Position numbers and translations under genes: made by a program. The notes under the pieces were generated by a model. The model had not been told where the DNA came from and searched no databases. It saw nothing but the letters and a program-made list of their open reading frames with translations. Source: Mikania micrantha (taxonomy: Eukaryota; Streptophyta; Magnoliopsida; Asterales; Asteraceae). From it: a stretch of 64,000 bases of DNA. Positions 34,204 to 43,719 of the stretch are shown piece after piece. How positions within the stretch are numbered: the first letter of the stretch is position 1; every line of letters begins with the position of its first letter. Location of the stretch: NCBI GenBank assembly GCA_009363875.1, contig CM018688.1, forward strand, positions 62,163,001 to 62,227,000. The letters are read 5' to 3'.

Positions 34204-37200
34204 TCAAAAAGAACCTTCGATCCACTCTCCAAAATCTGGAAATCTCAGTTTCATATCATCCACAAACTCCCAAGTAGCATCCTGTGTTCCTTGACCTTCC
34301 CATTGAACCAAGATCTTCAGGGCTGCCCGGCTACCCCGCTTTACCAGCTTGCTTTCCAATACCTTGTGTGGCTTCAAACAAAAACGAGAGTCTGCTGGGA
34401 TGGGTATCACCTTGTCTGGGGGACCATTAGCTGGTTTCAGCAATGACACATGGAATACTGGGTGGATTTGAGAATCATTCGGTAAGTCCAACCGATAAGC
34501 CACCTTTCCTATCCTACCCGTGATCATGAATGGCCCAAAGTACTTTGGTGTCAGCTTAGAATACTTATGCACCCTCAAGGAATTCTGCATGTAAGGTTGT
34601 AACTTGAGATAGACCCACCTGCCCACTTCAAATTCTCGATCAGTTCTATGCTTATCCGCCTGTTGCTTCATTCGGTTCTGAGCCTTTTGAAGAGACTGTT
34701 TCAACACCCTGATGGTAGCTTCTCGATCCTTCATGACAGCATCCACCTCCTTTTCAGGAGAGTCCTTAGGCAAGTACGGTATGTGTATAGGCGGGGGAAA
34801 GCCATACAATGCCTGGAAGGGAGTCATACCAATTGCCGAATGAAAGGTGGTGTTGTACCACCACTCAGCAAGGGGAATCCATTTTACCCATGTATGGGGT
34901 CTTTCCATCACCATGCATCTGAGATACCCTTCTAAACACCTGTTAACCACCTCCGTTTGGCCGTCCGTCTGAGGGTGATAGGCCGTGGACAACTTGGAGT
35001 CGACCCCTTGTAACGATAAAAATTCCTTCCAAAATGAACTCAAGAAGATCGGGTCTCTATCTGAAATAATGGACATTGGGCAGCCATGCAAACGATAAAC
35101 ACTGTCCAAGAACACTTGAGCAACATCTTTAGCAGAGAAGGGATGGCTTAAGACCATAAAGTGGCTGTATTTGGAAAGACGATCGACCACCACGAATACC
35201 GTATCCTTTCCTTTAACCTTGGGTAGGCCCCCAATAAAATCCATAGAGATTTCAGTGAAAACTTCATCAGGTATGGGCAGTGGTTGTAGGAGGCCCGGGG
35301 TTGCCACATTCTCATGTTTCGCCCGCTTGCACACATCACAGTCGCGCAGCACTTGCCTCACCAGTTTTGATACCCCCTTCCAATAGAACATTCCTTTTAT
35401 CCTTTTTATCGTTGCTGTAACCCCCGAATGCCCTCCCCATGCCGATGCGTGGCATAACTCAACAATCCTTCTTCGGAGAGCCATGTCTTGACCCACGAGT
35501 ATACGATGTTGCCTGGCCAGCCATTTTCCGTTCCACTGCATTTTTGAGACCTGTTCCCCGTTCTTTAATTTGTTGATTGTTGCACATACTTGTTCATCCT
35601 GCTGCTGGCTGGCTATGATATCCTGGAGCAGCAAGGGCTCCACTTGGGAAACCGCATTAGTGAAGAGTGTTGCCCCTTGGACTCGTGAGAGAGCGTCGGC
35701 CGCCACATTTTCCTTTCCCTTCTTGTATTCAATTGTGTAATCGTACCCCATGAGTTTGGCCAGCCATTTATGCTGCAGTGGCGTCGTGACCTTTTGAGTC
35801 AAGAGATGTTTGAGGCTCCGTTGATCGGTTCGTATCACAAAATGGTTGGGGATGAGGTAATAGTGCCACTGTTTGACAGCCATGAGGATGGCTAGCAATT
35901 CTTTTTCGTATACCGATAGGACTTGTTGCTTGGCCGATAGAGCTTTACTAATGAAAGCGAGCGGGTGGTGGTCTTGCATGAGGACGGCTCCCAAGCCGCA
36001 AGCTGAGGCGTCTGTTTCAACTACGAAGGTCTTTTGGAAGTCCGGCAATGCTAGTACGGGTGCTGATGACAGTGCCCCTTTAAGAGTTTGGAATGCTGCT
36101 TGGGCTTCTGGGCTCCATTGGAACGCGTCCTTCTTCAGCAGGTCCGTTAGAGGTTTTGCAATGAGGCCGAAGGCGCGTATGAAGCGCCTGTAGTAGCCGG
36201 TTAGTCCCAAGAATCCCCGTAATTCCTTCAATGTTTTCGGTACCGGCCACTGTTGTATAGCCTCTATCTTCGTAGGATCCGTTTTCACCCCCTCTCCTGA
36301 GATCACATGGCCCAAGTATTCAACTGCCCTTCCACCGAATACACACTTGGACTCCTTGGCGAAGAGGCGTTGTTCCTTCATAATCGAAAGGACTTGTCTC
36401 AGATGCTGCTCGTGCTGCTGGACATTGCAGCTGTAGACCAGGATATCATCGAAGAACACCAATACCCCATTGCGGAGCAGAGGTTTGAAGACCGAATTCA
36501 TCAGAGCTTGGAACGTGGCGGGTGCATTTGTGAGACCGAAGGGCATTACGAGGAATTCGTAGTGTCCCTCGTGCGTCCTGAAGGCTGTTTTATGCACGTC
36601 CCCAGGGGCCATTCGTACTTGGTGGTAGCCGGACCTTAGATCTAACTTTGAAAAGATCGTTGCTCCTCCAAGTTCATCCAGTAATTCCTCTATCAGTGGA
36701 ATAGGGAACTTATCCTTTATTGTTGCTTCGTTAAGGCGGCGGTAATCCATACACATGCGCCACTGGCCGTCCTTCTTCTTCACCAGTACTACGGGTGCTG
36801 CGAAGGAACTTTGGCTGTTGCGTATGACACCCGATTCCAGAAGTTCCTTAGTGGTGTTTTCGATCACATCCTTTTGAATTCCTGGGTAGCGATAGGGTCG
36901 CTGACTGATGGGGCCCGTGCCCTCCTTTAGATGGATGTGATGGTCGAATTCCCTCTCGGGCGGCAGGCCCTTTGGGACCTCAAAAACTACACTGAATTCC
37001 CGTATGAGTTGCTTCCAAAGCATTAGTTCGTGTGATTCCCCCTCGGCCCTCACTACCCTGGAGTGGTGCAAGGGTTCACGCGCATCTTCTGCCAATTGCA
37101 GGCTGTACATCTGGACCGACTTTTCTCCCATCTGCGCTTCATGTAGGCCATCTGTGAGTTTGAGTGAGCACATGGAAACTCGGTTGCTGTGAATGCCCTT

Positions 37201-38673
37201 CAACTCACATACTTCGTCCCCTAATTTGAACTGCATGGTCATCCTTTGGAAGTTCCAAAGAATATCTTGCAATGGAAGCAACCATTGGACACCCAAGATC
37301 ATGTCATAACTTTCCAGGGGAATCAAAAGAACTTCCGTCGTGAACCATCGACCCTGCATGGTCCATTGAAATTCTGTACATAGCTTATTGGTTGTGAGCT
37401 GCTTGCCATCCGCAACACTCACCAATATAGAAGGGATATCCTTCACCGGGCATTGTAGCTTCTTTGCAAGCTTAATGTCAATGAAGTTGTGGGTGGATCC
37501 TGAATCGATGAGGATATGTAGCTGCCTGGTCCCCATTGATCCCTTGACCCTCATAGTGGAGTAGGAAGGTAGCCCTGTTAAGGCGTGTATGGAAATAAGG
37601 TGGTCTTCTTCTTCTTCAACGGTTCCTTCCTCCTCTTCCGGCTCGTCCCCATCGTCTACCTCAATTAAAAAAAATTGCCTACGGCTGCATTTGTGACCCG
37701 GCACAAATTTCTCGGTGCACCAAAAGCACTCCCCTTTTGCCCGTTTGGCTTCTAGTTCCTTACTTGAAAGTCTCCTGGGTGTGTTGCTGTTGGGGGTTGT
37801 TCTGGGCAGAGGTAGGCCGGTCGGCCGGTTGTTTGGGGTGGGCAAGATCGGTAGTTTGGTGGCATTGGTGGGTGGTAATATCCGGGTGGTGTCATTAAGG
37901 TTCTTTTGGTGGCCCTTCTCTGGCTTCCACTTGGCATCCAACTGACGATTATTGAGGTCCTGGATTTTGGCAAGACCGTAGGCTTCATGCAAGGTCTTAG
38001 GTTTGAACATCTTCACCGGCCCCCTAATCTCTGGCTTTAGGGCCTTGAGGTATAAACTGATGGCTTGGGTTTCACTAATGTTTACCTTGTTCAAGAGCTC
38101 ATCAAACGAGGTGTTTAATGAGTGTAGATCATCCGTTTGTGTGAGGGAGGCTATTTCTTCCATGGGGTCTTCGAACATGGCGTTCGAGAAACGGGCCGAT
38201 ATGGCTCGCACGTAATCAGCCCACGGCAGTTCGGCCATTGTTGCTCCGCGTGTTTTCATAAATGCCTGGTGCCACTGGATCGCCGGCCCTTCTAGGTGGA
38301 TGACAGCATATCGTAGTTTCATGTCGTCGGGGGTGTCGTCGATTGCAAAAAAATGTTCACAACGGTATATCCAGGCTTCCACGCCTTCACCGGCGAATTT
38401 GGGAAACTCCACCTTCCCTACTCGCATGGGCCGGTAACCACCCTTATCCTCCTGATCGCCAAACAGTCCGGAACCCTGACCATCGCTGTTGGGACCCCGT
38501 GCCGATTTACTGCCGGAGTTAGAATGTTCCTTGAAGGCTCGTAACATATCATCCTGTTGTTTCATTGCCTGTTCTTGGTTCTTCATTAGCGCTGCAAGTG
38601 TGACTTGAAGATCGGAGATGGCCCTCCCGTGATCCTTGAGTGTAGACTCAAGCTCCTGGCTGCGTGTGGTCAT
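34204..38673 (-). CDS. Gag-Pol polyprotein of Reina-1, intact
   Basis: This 1489-aa single ORF begins with a coiled-coil-like N-terminus (MTTRSQELESTLKDHG). A Gag domain (about 80-240) follows, with the variant zinc finger CFWCTEKFVPGHKC (about 314) usual in this group. Next come protease LIDSGSTHNFID (about 389), RT with [20 protein letters not shown] and FFDDILVYS (about 739), RNase H with VETDASACGLGAVLMQ, an integrase HHCC finger (GGHSGV, CDVCKRAK; from about 1080) and core (MDFIGGLP, ISDRDPIF, TDGQTEVV), and a C-terminal chromodomain (LVQWEGQGTQDATWE, about 1430-1485). No stop or shift is present and the active-site residues look right. The ATG at 38673 lies 46 bp from the LTR, just after the PBS. 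Confidence 0.95.
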   Translation of the reverse strand: MTTRSQELESTLKDHGRAISDLQVTLAALMKNQEQAMKQQDDMLRAFKEHSNSGSKSARGPNSDGQGSGLFGDQEDKGGYRPMRVGKVEFPKFAGEGVEAWIYRCEHFFAIDDTPDDMKLRYAVIHLEGPAIQWHQAFMKTRGATMAELPWADYVRAISARFSNAMFEDPMEEIASLTQTDDLHSLNTSFDELLNKVNISETQAISLYLKALKPEIRGPVKMFKPKTLHEAYGLAKIQDLNNRQLDAKWKPEKGHQKNLNDTTRILPPTNATKLPILPTPNNRPTGLPLPRTTPNSNTPRRLSSKELEAKRAKGECFWCTEKFVPGHKCSRRQFFLIEVDDGDEPEEEEGTVEEEEDHLISIHALTGLPSYSTMRVKGSMGTRQLHILIDSGSTHNFIDIKLAKKLQCPVKDIPSILVSVADGKQLTTNKLCTEFQWTMQGRWFTTEVLLIPLESYDMILGVQWLLPLQDILWNFQRMTMQFKLGDEVCELKGIHSNRVSMCSLKLTDGLHEAQMGEKSVQMYSLQLAEDAREPLHHSRVVRAEGESHELMLWKQLIREFSVVFEVPKGLPPEREFDHHIHLKEGTGPISQRPYRYPGIQKDVIENTTKELLESGVIRNSQSSFAAPVVLVKKKDGQWRMCMDYRRLNEATIKDKFPIPLIEELLDELGGATIFSKLDLRSGYHQVRMAPGDVHKTAFRTHEGHYEFLVMPFGLTNAPATFQALMNSVFKPLLRNGVLVFFDDILVYSCNVQQHEQHLRQVLSIMKEQRLFAKESKCVFGGRAVEYLGHVISGEGVKTDPTKIEAIQQWPVPKTLKELRGFLGLTGYYRRFIRAFGLIAKPLTDLLKKDAFQWSPEAQAAFQTLKGALSSAPVLALPDFQKTFVVETDASACGLGAVLMQDHHPLAFISKALSAKQQVLSVYEKELLAILMAVKQWHYYLIPNHFVIRTDQRSLKHLLTQKVTTPLQHKWLAKLMGYDYTIEYKKGKENVAADALSRVQGATLFTNAVSQVEPLLLQDIIASQQQDEQVCATINKLKNGEQVSKMQWNGKWLARQHRILVGQDMALRRRIVELCHASAWGGHSGVTATIKRIKGMFYWKGVSKLVRQVLRDCDVCKRAKHENVATPGLLQPLPIPDEVFTEISMDFIGGLPKVKGKDTVFVVVDRLSKYSHFMVLSHPFSAKDVAQVFLDSVYRLHGCPMSIISDRDPIFLSSFWKEFLSLQGVDSKLSTAYHPQTDGQTEVVNRCLEGYLRCMVMERPHTWVKWIPLAEWWYNTTFHSAIGMTPFQALYGFPPPIHIPYLPKDSPEKEVDAVMKDREATIRVLKQSLQKAQNRMKQQADKHRTDREFEVGRWVYLKLQPYMQNSLRVHKYSKLTPKYFGPFMITGRIGKVAYRLDLPNDSQIHPVFHVSLLKPANGPPDKVIPIPADSRFCLKPHKVLESKLVKRGSRAALKILVQWEGQGTQDATWEFVDDMKLRFPDFGEWIEGSF

Positions 38674-38705
38674 GGTAAGGCTAGAACTTCCGATGGGGAT
38701 CGGAA

Positions 38706-38717
38706 GTCTCTGATACC
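38706..38717 (-). promoter_or_regulatory. Reina-1 primer-binding site
   Basis: GGTATCAGAGAC on the minus strand, next to the 5' LTR end. It resembles the initiator tRNA-Met complement with changes at the end. Confidence 0.75.
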
Positions 38718-38719
38718 CT

Positions 38720-38912
38720 TGATAGGGTTAGAAGGATACTAAGCTAGAAAGAAGGAAGTTTGGTAATTTCTGGATAATGCCTCCAGAATACGTCCATGCA
38801 TTAAATAGAAGAAACATTACATAATAAGTCCTTAAAGAAGGAAACAATAACCATGCTAACCCTCACTTATTCAAAATAGAAAAACATAATAAAATAAAAA
38901 GAAAACGTAACA
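38720..38912 (-). repeat. Reina-1 5' LTR
   Basis: 193 bp, by eye identical to 33983-34175, with target duplicate GAAGA outside. Confidence 0.95.
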
Positions 38913-38917
38913 GAAGA

Positions 38918-39084
38918 TGGGAAAAGAAATAAGAAACTGAAATTCATATTTTGCATGCCCCCTTCCTTCCCATACATTTCCTTATATAGAAAATAATTAA
39001 TTAATAAATTGACTTGCTGGTATCTTCCTTTCACGTTTGCTCCTTCTAGTCGGACTAATAGGCTGCTCCACTTGGGTCACAACA
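38918..39084 (-). repeat. Reina-2 3' LTR, proximal part
   Basis: It starts TGTTGTGACC after AAAGGGGAAGGTAA and contains TCTATATAAGGAAA as a TATA box. It continues at 33977 on the far side of Reina-1. Confidence 0.65.
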
Positions 39085-39616
39085 TTACCTTCCCCTTTAA
39101 CACCCACCTTGTCCTCAAGGTGAAAATAGGGAATGATTTCAGCAGTATATTTTTATCTTCCCAAGTTGTCTCATCAGCAGACAACCCCTTCCATTGCACC
39201 AATACTTGAGCAACTGATTGAAGTCCACGTTGGAGGGTACGATGATCCAAAATGGTCTGTGGTTGGAGAATAAAAGTTGAGGAAGAATCAACTAGATCCA
39301 AGGGAGTAATCTGCTGAGCGGCCTTGCCAATGCATTTGCGTAGCAAGGAAACGTGAAACACGTTGTGAATCTGAGCGCCTGCTGGAAGATCCAATTTATA
39401 AGCGACTGAACCAACAGGAGCAATGATCTGATACGGCCCGAAATACCTGCGTCCCAACTTATGGCGACAGTTTAACCTGACAGAATGTTGTCGATAAGGT
39501 TGTATTTTAACATATACCCAATCACCAACATCAAAAGTGATGTCGCGGCGATGAGAGTCAGCAGAATTCATCATGCGAAGTTGAGCCTGATGTAAATTGT
39601 GCTTCAGGGCCTCCAA
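39077..39616 (-). pseudogene. Reina-2 Pol C-terminus with chromodomain
   Basis: A 179-aa fragment holding the integrase C-terminal part (VGDWVYVKIQPYRQHSVR, FHVSLLRKCIG) and a chromodomain (VLVQWKGLSADETTWED). It is one frameshift away from the integrase fragment 39604-40815, the break lying near 39610. Confidence 0.8.
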
Positions 39617-40770
39617 AATGACATCCGTTCTTTCAACTGAGCATCAATTAGGCTGTTTCCTGAAGAGTCACGAATGTAACGGGTTAGCTTAGGAGGAGAA
39701 CGCCCATAAACGACTTCAAAGGGGGTCATTTTGGTAGACGTTTGATACGAGGTATTATAGCAATATTCAGCCCACGGCAACAAGTGACACCAATCCTTAG
39801 GTGAGTCAGCCACAAAACACTTAAGATACATCTCTAGGCACTTGTTCAAGGCCTCTATTTGCCCATCAGACTGTGGGTGATATGCGGTGTTAAAAGATAG
39901 ATGAGTACCTTGCCATCGATGTAACTCCACCCAAAAGTCCGATAGAAAACGTGGGTCACGATCAGAGACAATATCGAGAGGAACGCCATGTAACTTAACC
40001 ACATCAGCAACAAAAGCTGCTGCCACAGAACGGCTCGTAAATGATGCAGGAAGTGCGGTAAAGTGACCATACTTAGATAATCGATCCACCACCACCATTA
40101 TGACCGAGTTACCTTGAGAATTAGGTAATCTGGTGATAAAGTCCATGGCTAGGTTTTCAAAAACTTGTTGTGGAATCAGTAATGGTTGTAACAACCCGCT
40201 CGGAGGTAGAAACAAAGACTTCATTTGTTGACACACTTGACAATTGGCAACAAAATTTTTAACATCCTGGCGCATTTTCTTCCAATAAAAAGTTGATGAA
40301 AGACGATGATAAGTTCTTGTAATACCCGAATGGCCACCTGTTGGAGAAGCATGAAACTCATTTAAGAGCACCTGACATAATTGAGATGTGGGAGGAAAGA
40401 CCATGCGACCGTTAAAAAGTAGTATGCCATCGTGTACTTTATAATCAATATAGTGGGAGGGATCACCTTGGACGTTGGTAATCAATTGTTGTAGCTCTGG
40501 GCAGGTAGCAATAGCAGATCGCAAGTCATCCAAAAAGGTTAAACTTTGGCTAGAGAAGGCAAGCAAAGAAGCCGAATGTACCTTAGACAGCGCGTCTGCA
40601 GCACAATTGAGTTTGCCTGGTCTGTAAATGATCTTAAAATCAAATCCCAAAAATTTTCCCAACCACTTTTGCTGGTCAGGAGTTTGAATTACCTGATTCT
40701 GTAAATTGCGTAGAGACTGTTGGTCCGTAATAATCTGAAAACGACGACCCAGTAAATATTGACGCCATTT
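39604..40770 (-). pseudogene. Reina-2 RNase H end and integrase
   Basis: It runs from KWRQYLLGRRFQIITDQQSL (RNase H) through the HHCC finger (GGHSGITRTYHR, CQVCQQMKS) and the DDE core (MDFITRLP, VSDRDPRF, SDGQIEAL). The open frame extends past 40770 only because it runs into viral sequence; the retrotransposon part begins at AAATGGCG next to the viral primer site. Confidence 0.82.
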
Positions 40771-40784
40771 GGCTCTGATACCAA
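40771..40784 (-). promoter_or_regulatory. Viral primer-binding site at the edge of the integrant
   Basis: TTGGTATCAGAGCC on the minus strand, the tRNA-Met site where minus-strand DNA synthesis of caulimovirids starts. The next base (40770) already belongs to the Reina-2 RNase H sequence. Confidence 0.85.
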
Positions 40785-41225
40785 GAAGGGCTAGGAATTT
40801 TGTCAAAGAAGACATTGCGGAATAGTATTTTGAATATTTTCAAAATTATTTTTATAACAATGAGTTATTATTATTTGAGTATAGAGAATAATGTAAACAA
40901 GAATAAACAATTTAAAATAAAATCGAACCTTATAATTATTTCTGGATTATCTTGAACAGCAAGTGACCAACCCAACAATACTCATTATTTCCCAACACCC
41001 AACTCGCATAAATGGTACTTGTAGAGTAGCTAAATATGACTCCAGGTTTTGCTAAAGATATAAACATTGATAATGAAATGCTAAATTTTATTTATAAACT
41101 GTTCCTCAAAGGAGGAACTTCTTGATATATTACATTATTCCCTAATGGGAATTTTACTCACACATATTCTAGAGATGTTTACAAGAAATAGGTTACAAAG
41201 TTTGAAAGGCTAGGCTGAGTTGCGA
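40785..41225 (-). other. Viral pregenomic RNA leader
   Basis: About 440 nt between the presumed transcription start and the primer site. It holds a poly(A) signal AATAAA (plus 41097-41102), about 125 nt after the presumed start, and the inverted repeat GTTCCTCC/GGAGGAAC near 41102-41120. The layout matches the terminally redundant pregenomic RNA of caulimoviruses. Confidence 0.6.
41097..41102 (-). terminator. Viral poly(A) signal
   Basis: AATAAA on the minus strand downstream of the pregenomic promoter. In caulimoviruses this signal lies shortly after the start site and is bypassed on first passage. Confidence 0.55.
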
Positions 41226-41250
41226 TGTTCAAAATAAAAGAAAGAGTTTC

Positions 41251-41340
41251 TTTATATAGAGAAACTCAAAATACAAATTCGTCATTGCTGACGTTCTTTT
41301 TGAATTATTGTTGAAAAATATTCGTCATTCATGACGTATT
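41251..41340 (-). promoter_or_regulatory. 35S-like pregenomic promoter
   Basis: TCTATATAAA (plus 41251-41260) is preceded by paired TGACG elements: AACGTCAGCAATGACG (41280-41295) and a second CATGACGAATGACG-like pair near 41322-41336. This resembles the as-1 element plus TATA box of caulimovirus promoters. It sits right after the transactivator ORF, as expected. Confidence 0.75.
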
Positions 41341-41342
41341 CT

Positions 41343-42824
41343 TCAATCAATGAACCCGTGGGTAGGGTCCAACTCTCTGGTGTCGTCTTCTGAAAAGAAA
41401 GAGTCTTTGTCAGTTGAGGTATTATTAGAGTGTGGTCCACATATTTCGCAATTATGGTCTTCAATTATTCTTGATAAAGAAGAGCATAAGCTTTTTTGAG
41501 CAGTAAGACCGATATCTACTTTGTTGAGTAGAATCTTATCTTCAATTCTTGTGAATAGATCCTTTTCATAAGAAGACAGAGGAGATCCACAGTAACTTGT
41601 GATAATACAATTATTAGAGTAATAATTTACTTTAATAAGTTTATCATTTTTTATTTTTTGTAAGTTACCAAGGATTTTTAAAAAGCCTCTGGTTCTTATG
41701 TTGATCCAGTTTTCTGGATTTTCGGCTTCTTCATACATAACTTTTGCAGGAGAGACTGTTCTTGTTTTTGCAATACATATTTCCAGATGATGATAACTAG
41801 GATAAGATCTTCCTTGAAACCAGTCTGGTAGTGTAGAAGTACACTTTATGTAGATATTGGCATCTCTTACGGCTGCAATCTTTTTTTCGAAAGTTTTTGA
41901 TAGCTTTCTTCATTCCTTCAGGAAATAAACTAATTTCCAATAAATTAGGAGAAGGATATATAAATTTAATCAATCCTGCAGAGAATGCTAGAGAGACCAT
42001 TTCAGGACTTGATCCTGGATAACAGATAATAAGACTTTTAGTGGCCTTATCTTCTGTGTATAAATGTTCTGTTTCAAACTCATCTTGACTTAAAGCCCTG
42101 GCTTTAGACCAGACTATCCGAAATTCATCCAAAGATATAAAATCTTTTTCTTCTTCAATTTCTTCTTTTGACTTTACGGCTGTCTTAGAGAAGTTTTTCT
42201 TGAATTCAATGATTTTTTCTTTTTTCTTAATGAAGAGTTTAGGAGAAATAATTACCTTTAAATGTATTTCTTTCTTTCCAAACTCTGCTGAATATCGCGT
42301 GGCTTCTTGCTGGGCTTGAAGCAAAGATCCAAACTTTTTGAACGGGAAAGGTTTTCCTGTGACATATTTAGAGACTATAGACCAGTCTTCATAAATTCCT
42401 CGGTGTTCTCCATAAAAAATGACGTAGAACCTTGAGTTAGTCTTCTCAGTTTCTTCAGGATTATGAATGATCTGAGCGTAACTAGGTCTAAGAGAGACCT
42501 TATCAGTTTTTAGCAAACTATCAGCTATTAACGGATTTGATGTGTCTTTACCAGGGCCGTTTGCTACTGGACTAGATGAAGATTGTAGTTCTTCATTAAC
42601 TTTATTTTTGCTTTTTTCCAAAGCAACAGGAGTCAACGGACTTGATTTTTCTTTACCCTTTGCCGTTTGACAGGAATACATTCAGATTTTTTCCTTTCGG
42701 ATTCCTGCTCTGAATTAGCAGTTGTTCTAAGACTTTCGTCATAGAGAGCTATTTTTTCTTGAATAGCTTTTAATTCTATTAAAAGAATTTTTTCTTTTAG
42801 GCGTAAAGCCTTTATTTCTTCCAT
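41343..42824 (-). pseudogene. Viral transactivator/viroplasmin (ORF VI-like)
   Basis: Three reading-frame pieces: 42633-42824 (start, MEEIKALRLKEKILLIELKA), 41797-42681 and 41343-41738. The middle piece has the viroplasmin/RNase H-N-terminal-like motif FYVIFYGEHRGIYEDW followed by KKFGSLLQAQQEA, diagnostic of caulimovirid transactivators. The last piece ends with a HNCEICG zinc-finger-like motif. At least two frame breaks separate the pieces. In the virus this protein allows re-initiation on polycistronic RNA and forms inclusion bodies. It has its own promoter just upstream. Confidence 0.85.
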
Positions 42825-42896
42825 AACTCCCCCTCCGTAAAAATTTTTTTATTTCAAAGATTAGATTTTTGTTTCCTTTGATGAAAATGAAAGCTT

Positions 42897-42932
42897 CTAT
42901 TTATAGAGCTTTTATACGTCATGTCTTACGTG
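42897..42932 (-). promoter_or_regulatory. 19S-like promoter before the transactivator
   Basis: CTATAAATAG (plus 42897-42906) is preceded by CACGTAAGACATGACG (to 42932), which overlaps the polymerase stop. It lies about 75 bp before the transactivator ATG, matching the second promoter of caulimoviruses. Confidence 0.65.
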
Positions 42933-43712
42933 TTTTGGAATTCACGTGTCAAGCAATCAGCTAAAACATTTTTGGGTCCTTCAAGATGCTCAATATCAAA
43001 GGAGTATCTGGAAAACCACATTTGCCATCTGACAAGACGTCCTTGCTTATTATCTCCAGCTATTTTTGTTTTAAGAAAATAGGTAAAGTTTTTATTATTG
43101 GTTCTAACCAGAAATCTAACTGGAGTTAAATAAATAGAAAATTTTGAAATTGTATTTTTTACCACTAGTAATTCTTTTTCATTACTATGGTAATTCCTTT
43201 CAGCTTTTTTAAAGCTTCCAGAAGTGTATTTGCATAGTTCTTCTTTTTCAGCATTTTTTGCTTTAAGAATTCCTCCCCAAAATTCATTGGAGGCGTCTGT
43301 TTCAATAATAAGAAAATCATCTTCCTTAGGAAGATAAAGTTTAGGAAAACTTATTAGATTTTTCTTTATCTTTTTTAAATAATCAGTATCGGATTGTTTC
43401 CATTCCCATACATAATTTTTTTTGAGTTTTGCCTGTAAAGGTTTTCTTATTTCCGCAAGTTTAGAAATATAACTTTCAGCATAAGTTAAAACTCCTAAAA
43501 ATCTTTGAAGTTGTTTTTTTGTCTTCGAGAACATCAGGAAATTTGTGTAGATGCTCTAGAATATGTTTTTGAGGACAATACGTCCCTTGATTAATTGCTA
43601 AACCTAAGAAATTAATCTTGGTTTTAAAAAGATTTGATTTCTTTTTTGAAAGTATAATTCCGTATTTTTCAATGGTTTTTTTAAAACTGCAAGAACATGT
43701 AAATAATGCCAA
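42926..43712 (-). pseudogene. Viral polymerase remnant: RT end and RNase H
   Basis: Two overlapping frames (43476-43712 and 42926-43534). They hold the RT thumb region ([20 protein letters not shown]) and RNase H (IIETDASNEFWGGILKA, SNEKELLVVKN, HLEGPKNVLADCLTR). The protease and the fingers/palm of RT with the YxDD box are absent. The remaining piece begins directly after coat-protein sequence near 43725, so about 1.2 kb was deleted (estimated from family size). Confidence 0.85.
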
Positions 43713-43719
43713 AAAATCT

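Larger units (their letters stand above)
33983..38912 (-). mobile_element. Reina-1: intact Reina-like Ty3/gypsy chromovirus (4930 bp)
   Basis: Complete and apparently young. Two 193-bp LTRs (33983-34175 and 38720-38912) look identical, begin TGTTAC and end CCTATCA on the minus strand, and are flanked by perfect target duplicates GAAGA (33978-33982 and 38913-38917). It has a tRNA-Met-like PBS (38706-38717), a polypurine tract (34176-34190) and one uninterrupted 1489-aa ORF. It sits inside the 3' LTR of Reina-2. Confidence 0.95.

Noticed and set aside
35873..36639. 106- and 110-residue plus-strand ORFs
   Set aside because: Antisense shadows of the Reina-1 polyprotein.
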